6,988 nt of DNA from Acidobacteriaceae bacterium (GTDB lineage Bacteria; Acidobacteriota; Terriglobia; Bryobacterales; Bryobacteraceae), in the NCBI GenBank assembly GCA_019245255.1, contig JAFARV010001007.1, positions 1 to 6,988 of the forward strand, written 5' to 3'. Position 1 is the first letter of the stretch. Every line of letters begins with the position of its first letter. Below are positions 5,217 through 6,988 of the stretch, piece by piece. Under the pieces are notes generated by a model, which saw only the letters and a program-made list of their open reading frames with translations, made no database searches and had not been told where the DNA came from. The translations under genes were made by a program, and so were the position numbers.

Positions 5217-6988
5217 ATGTGTTGCTTGTCGAAGCGAGTTCGTTGTCTAAACCTCGCTGTCTTGACGCTGACTTTCTCTCTGTCTCTTGTGGCCCAGACT
5301 ACAACCGGCAGTATCGTCGGCAACATTCGAGATCAATCGGGCGCCTCACTCGCTGGAGCGCACGTGACACTAACCGATGCCGAGAGGAGTACGACGCGAA
5401 CGGCCCTGGCCGACTCGTCAGGGGATTATGCAGTTCCCGACCTGATACCGGGCAACTACGCCGTACGCGTAGAGGCGCCGGGCTTCAAGACTGTGGAGCG
5501 TACGAATGTTCTGGTTGAAGTGGCAAGCGATCTGACCGTCGACTTCACCCTCACACCGGGCGAGGTGCGAGAGATCGTTTTAGTGACCGGCGACATTCCG
5601 CTGGTGAACACGACCTCCTCAACGCTGGGCGGAACATTGACGAATAAGGAGATCAACGATCTTCCTCTGAACGGCCGCAACTACGAGAATCTCCTTCAAT
5701 TGCGTCCCGGAGTGGTGCGATATCCCGGCGGAGGCTTCTCGACTACCAGCACTAACGGCCTGCGCGCAGAAGATAACGCATACCTGGTGGACGGCTTGTT
5801 CAACAGCGAACCGTTCTCGGGCCAGAGCATCATCAATGGCGCGGGAATCGCCGGAGATTCGGCGACAATTCTGCCGATTGACGCCATTCAGGAATTCAAT
5901 GTTCAGGAGAATCCACGCGCCGAGTATGGCTGGAAGCCTGGCGCGATCATCAACGTCGCGCTGAAATCCGGGACCAATGACTTTCACGGCACCGCCTACG
6001 CGTTCGGGCGCGACACGCCGTTCGATGCTCGCAATTTCTTTAACACGGTCGCTTCAGGCCCGAAAAATCCGCGCAACCTGGAGCAGTTCGGCGGCACCGC
6101 CGGCGGACCGATCGTCAAAGGAAAGCTGTTTTACTTCGGCGGTTATGAAGGCCAGCGCTACACGGTAGGCAACACTAGCCAGATCCAGACTTGGGCGACT
6201 GTCCCGCTTCCCAATGCCGGCAACTGTCCGTACAGTCAGAAGGGCGATTGCGCCAACAGTCTCCCGGATGCCATTTTGGACGTTCATGACGCGTATCTTG
6301 CCGGCGCGATACCGGCGGACGTAAGCGCGGTCAGCCTGAAGGTCTCGGGCTGCAGCTTAAGCAACTCTGGCGCGGTCACTTGCAACGGCAAGGGATTTCC
6401 CACAAACAGTGGAGCCAACCCGGCGGGAGTCAATGTGATTAATTACGGACTTTCTAATTCCGTGAACTCCGACAATGCAGTGGGCAAGATCGACTATCAA
6501 GCAACTGATAAGAGCATTTTGAACACGACTTACTTCTTCGGCAACAATTCGGGCCTGGTGGCCGACGCCAGTCAGCTTCAACCGCAATGGCTGACGCAGA
6601 TTCATACGCGTGCCCAAGTCGCTGGCGAGAACTGGACGTGGACTCCGAACGCGCATTGGGCCAACGAGGCGCGCGTTGGCTACAACCGCCTGTATCAGCC
6701 GACGTTTGTTGCAGATCACAATGTCCCGGCATCGCAGTACGGCCTGAATACAGGTGTCACAAACCCGCTCTACGGCGGCTTGCCGCGCATTAACATCGCG
6801 CCGTTCTATGTTTTCCCTCAGGAGTTGGGCGGATTTAACTGGCCCAAGGTGCAGGGGCCGGACACGCGTATACAGTTTGTCGATCATGTGTCCTACACAC
6901 TCGGGAGCCACAGCATCAAATTCGGCGGCGAGCTGCATCGCGACGCGTTCAACGGAGGGGCATACGGAGGAGGGCTGGGGCGTATCCG
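5217..6988 (+). CDS. Oar-like TonB-dependent outer-membrane receptor with carboxypeptidase regulatory-like domain (3' end missing)
   Basis: Predicted outer-membrane transporter for a large or scarce nutrient, energised through TonB. 590 codons are present and remain open to the right edge; relatives usually exceed 1,000 residues, so much of the barrel is missing. The N-terminus MCCLSKRVRC plus a hydrophobic stretch (11-26) ending VAQ is a Sec signal. Residues about 30-113 form a carboxypeptidase-regulatory-like beta-sandwich (TGSIVGNIRDQSGASLAGAHV at its start, then DSSGDYAVPDLIPGNYAVRVEAPGF in two parts). The plug follows (about 125-265) with DLPLNGRN, YLVDGLFN, IQEFNVQ and AIINVALKSGTNDFHG. 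The barrel begins near FGGTAGGPIVKGKLFYFGGYE (291-311). Two close Cys pairs (337/345 and 379/389) sit in a probable surface loop. The start is firm: GGAGGT (5205-5210) lies 6 nt before the ATG. No clear TonB box was identified. The substrate cannot be told from the sequence. Fucosylated glycans or peptides are guesses from neighbours only. Confidence 0.9.
   Translation, partial: MCCLSKRVRCLNLAVLTLTFSLSLVAQTTTGSIVGNIRDQSGASLAGAHVTLTDAERSTTRTALADSSGDYAVPDLIPGNYAVRVEAPGFKTVERTNVLVEVASDLTVDFTLTPGEVREIVLVTGDIPLVNTTSSTLGGTLTNKEINDLPLNGRNYENLLQLRPGVVRYPGGGFSTTSTNGLRAEDNAYLVDGLFNSEPFSGQSIINGAGIAGDSATILPIDAIQEFNVQENPRAEYGWKPGAIINVALKSGTNDFHGTAYAFGRDTPFDARNFFNTVASGPKNPRNLEQFGGTAGGPIVKGKLFYFGGYEGQRYTVGNTSQIQTWATVPLPNAGNCPYSQKGDCANSLPDAILDVHDAYLAGAIPADVSAVSLKVSGCSLSNSGAVTCNGKGFPTNSGANPAGVNVINYGLSNSVNSDNAVGKIDYQATDKSILNTTYFFGNNSGLVADASQLQPQWLTQIHTRAQVAGENWTWTPNAHWANEARVGYNRLYQPTFVADHNVPASQYGLNTGVTNPLYGGLPRINIAPFYVFPQELGGFNWPKVQGPDTRIQFVDHVSYTLGSHSIKFGGELHRDAFNGGAYGGGLGRI

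Noticed and set aside
5219..5518. GTG-started 99-codon frame at the beginning of the receptor gene
   Set aside because: It starts 2 nt after the receptor ATG in another frame and lacks a signal peptide or domain; the ATG frame has the properly spaced GGAGGT and the full regulatory-like domain.
6357..6938. 193-codon open frame on the minus strand inside the receptor gene
   Set aside because: It is antisense to a continuous, clearly homologous receptor frame, has no recognisable domain and no good ribosome binding site, and is explained by GC-rich codon positions.

Overview
The window (6,988 bp, GC-rich) looks like chromosomal DNA from a Gram-negative soil-type bacterium, most likely an Acidobacteriota member. 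The main reason is the incomplete gene at the right end. It is a TonB-dependent, Oar-like outer-membrane protein with an N-terminal carboxypeptidase-regulatory-like domain opening TTTGSIVGNIRDQSG and a plug containing DLPLNGRNYENL, a style expanded in that phylum. This assignment is by recollection of protein style, not a search.

Layout: five protein genes fill almost all of the window. (1) Positions 3-1145, minus strand, cut by the left edge: a FucP-type L-fucose:H+ symporter. (2) 1243-2634, plus strand, divergent from fucP: a GH29 alpha-L-fucosidase with a twin-arginine signal. (3) 2726-3721, minus strand, convergent with the fucosidase: a secreted alpha/beta hydrolase whose nucleophile elbow is altered (GHSCD). 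(4) 3797-5095, minus strand, 75 bp upstream of the hydrolase and probably co-transcribed with it: an M24 (Xaa-Pro aminopeptidase/creatinase fold) protein lacking one canonical metal-binding Asp. (5) 5217-6988, plus strand, divergent from the M24 gene and cut by the right edge: the Oar-like TonB-dependent receptor. No RNA gene, insertion sequence, CRISPR array or phage gene was seen.

How they may work together: the left half reads as a small fucose-scavenging locus. The exported fucosidase would release L-fucose from glycans, and the symporter would bring it across the inner membrane. The two genes diverge from a 97-bp spacer holding a perfect 6-bp-arm inverted repeat, a candidate shared operator. 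The right half (M24 protein, secreted hydrolase, outer-membrane receptor) could add peptide or ester processing and outer-membrane uptake, but nothing in the sequence ties these genes to fucose. They may simply be neighbours.

Regulatory signals include an intrinsic terminator for the minus-strand hydrolase unit lying on the 3' end of the convergent fucosidase gene, and back-to-back extended -10 promoter candidates between the M24 and receptor genes. I found no clear evidence of a wholly new system. The points most worth a second look are the two enzymes with substituted active-site residues.
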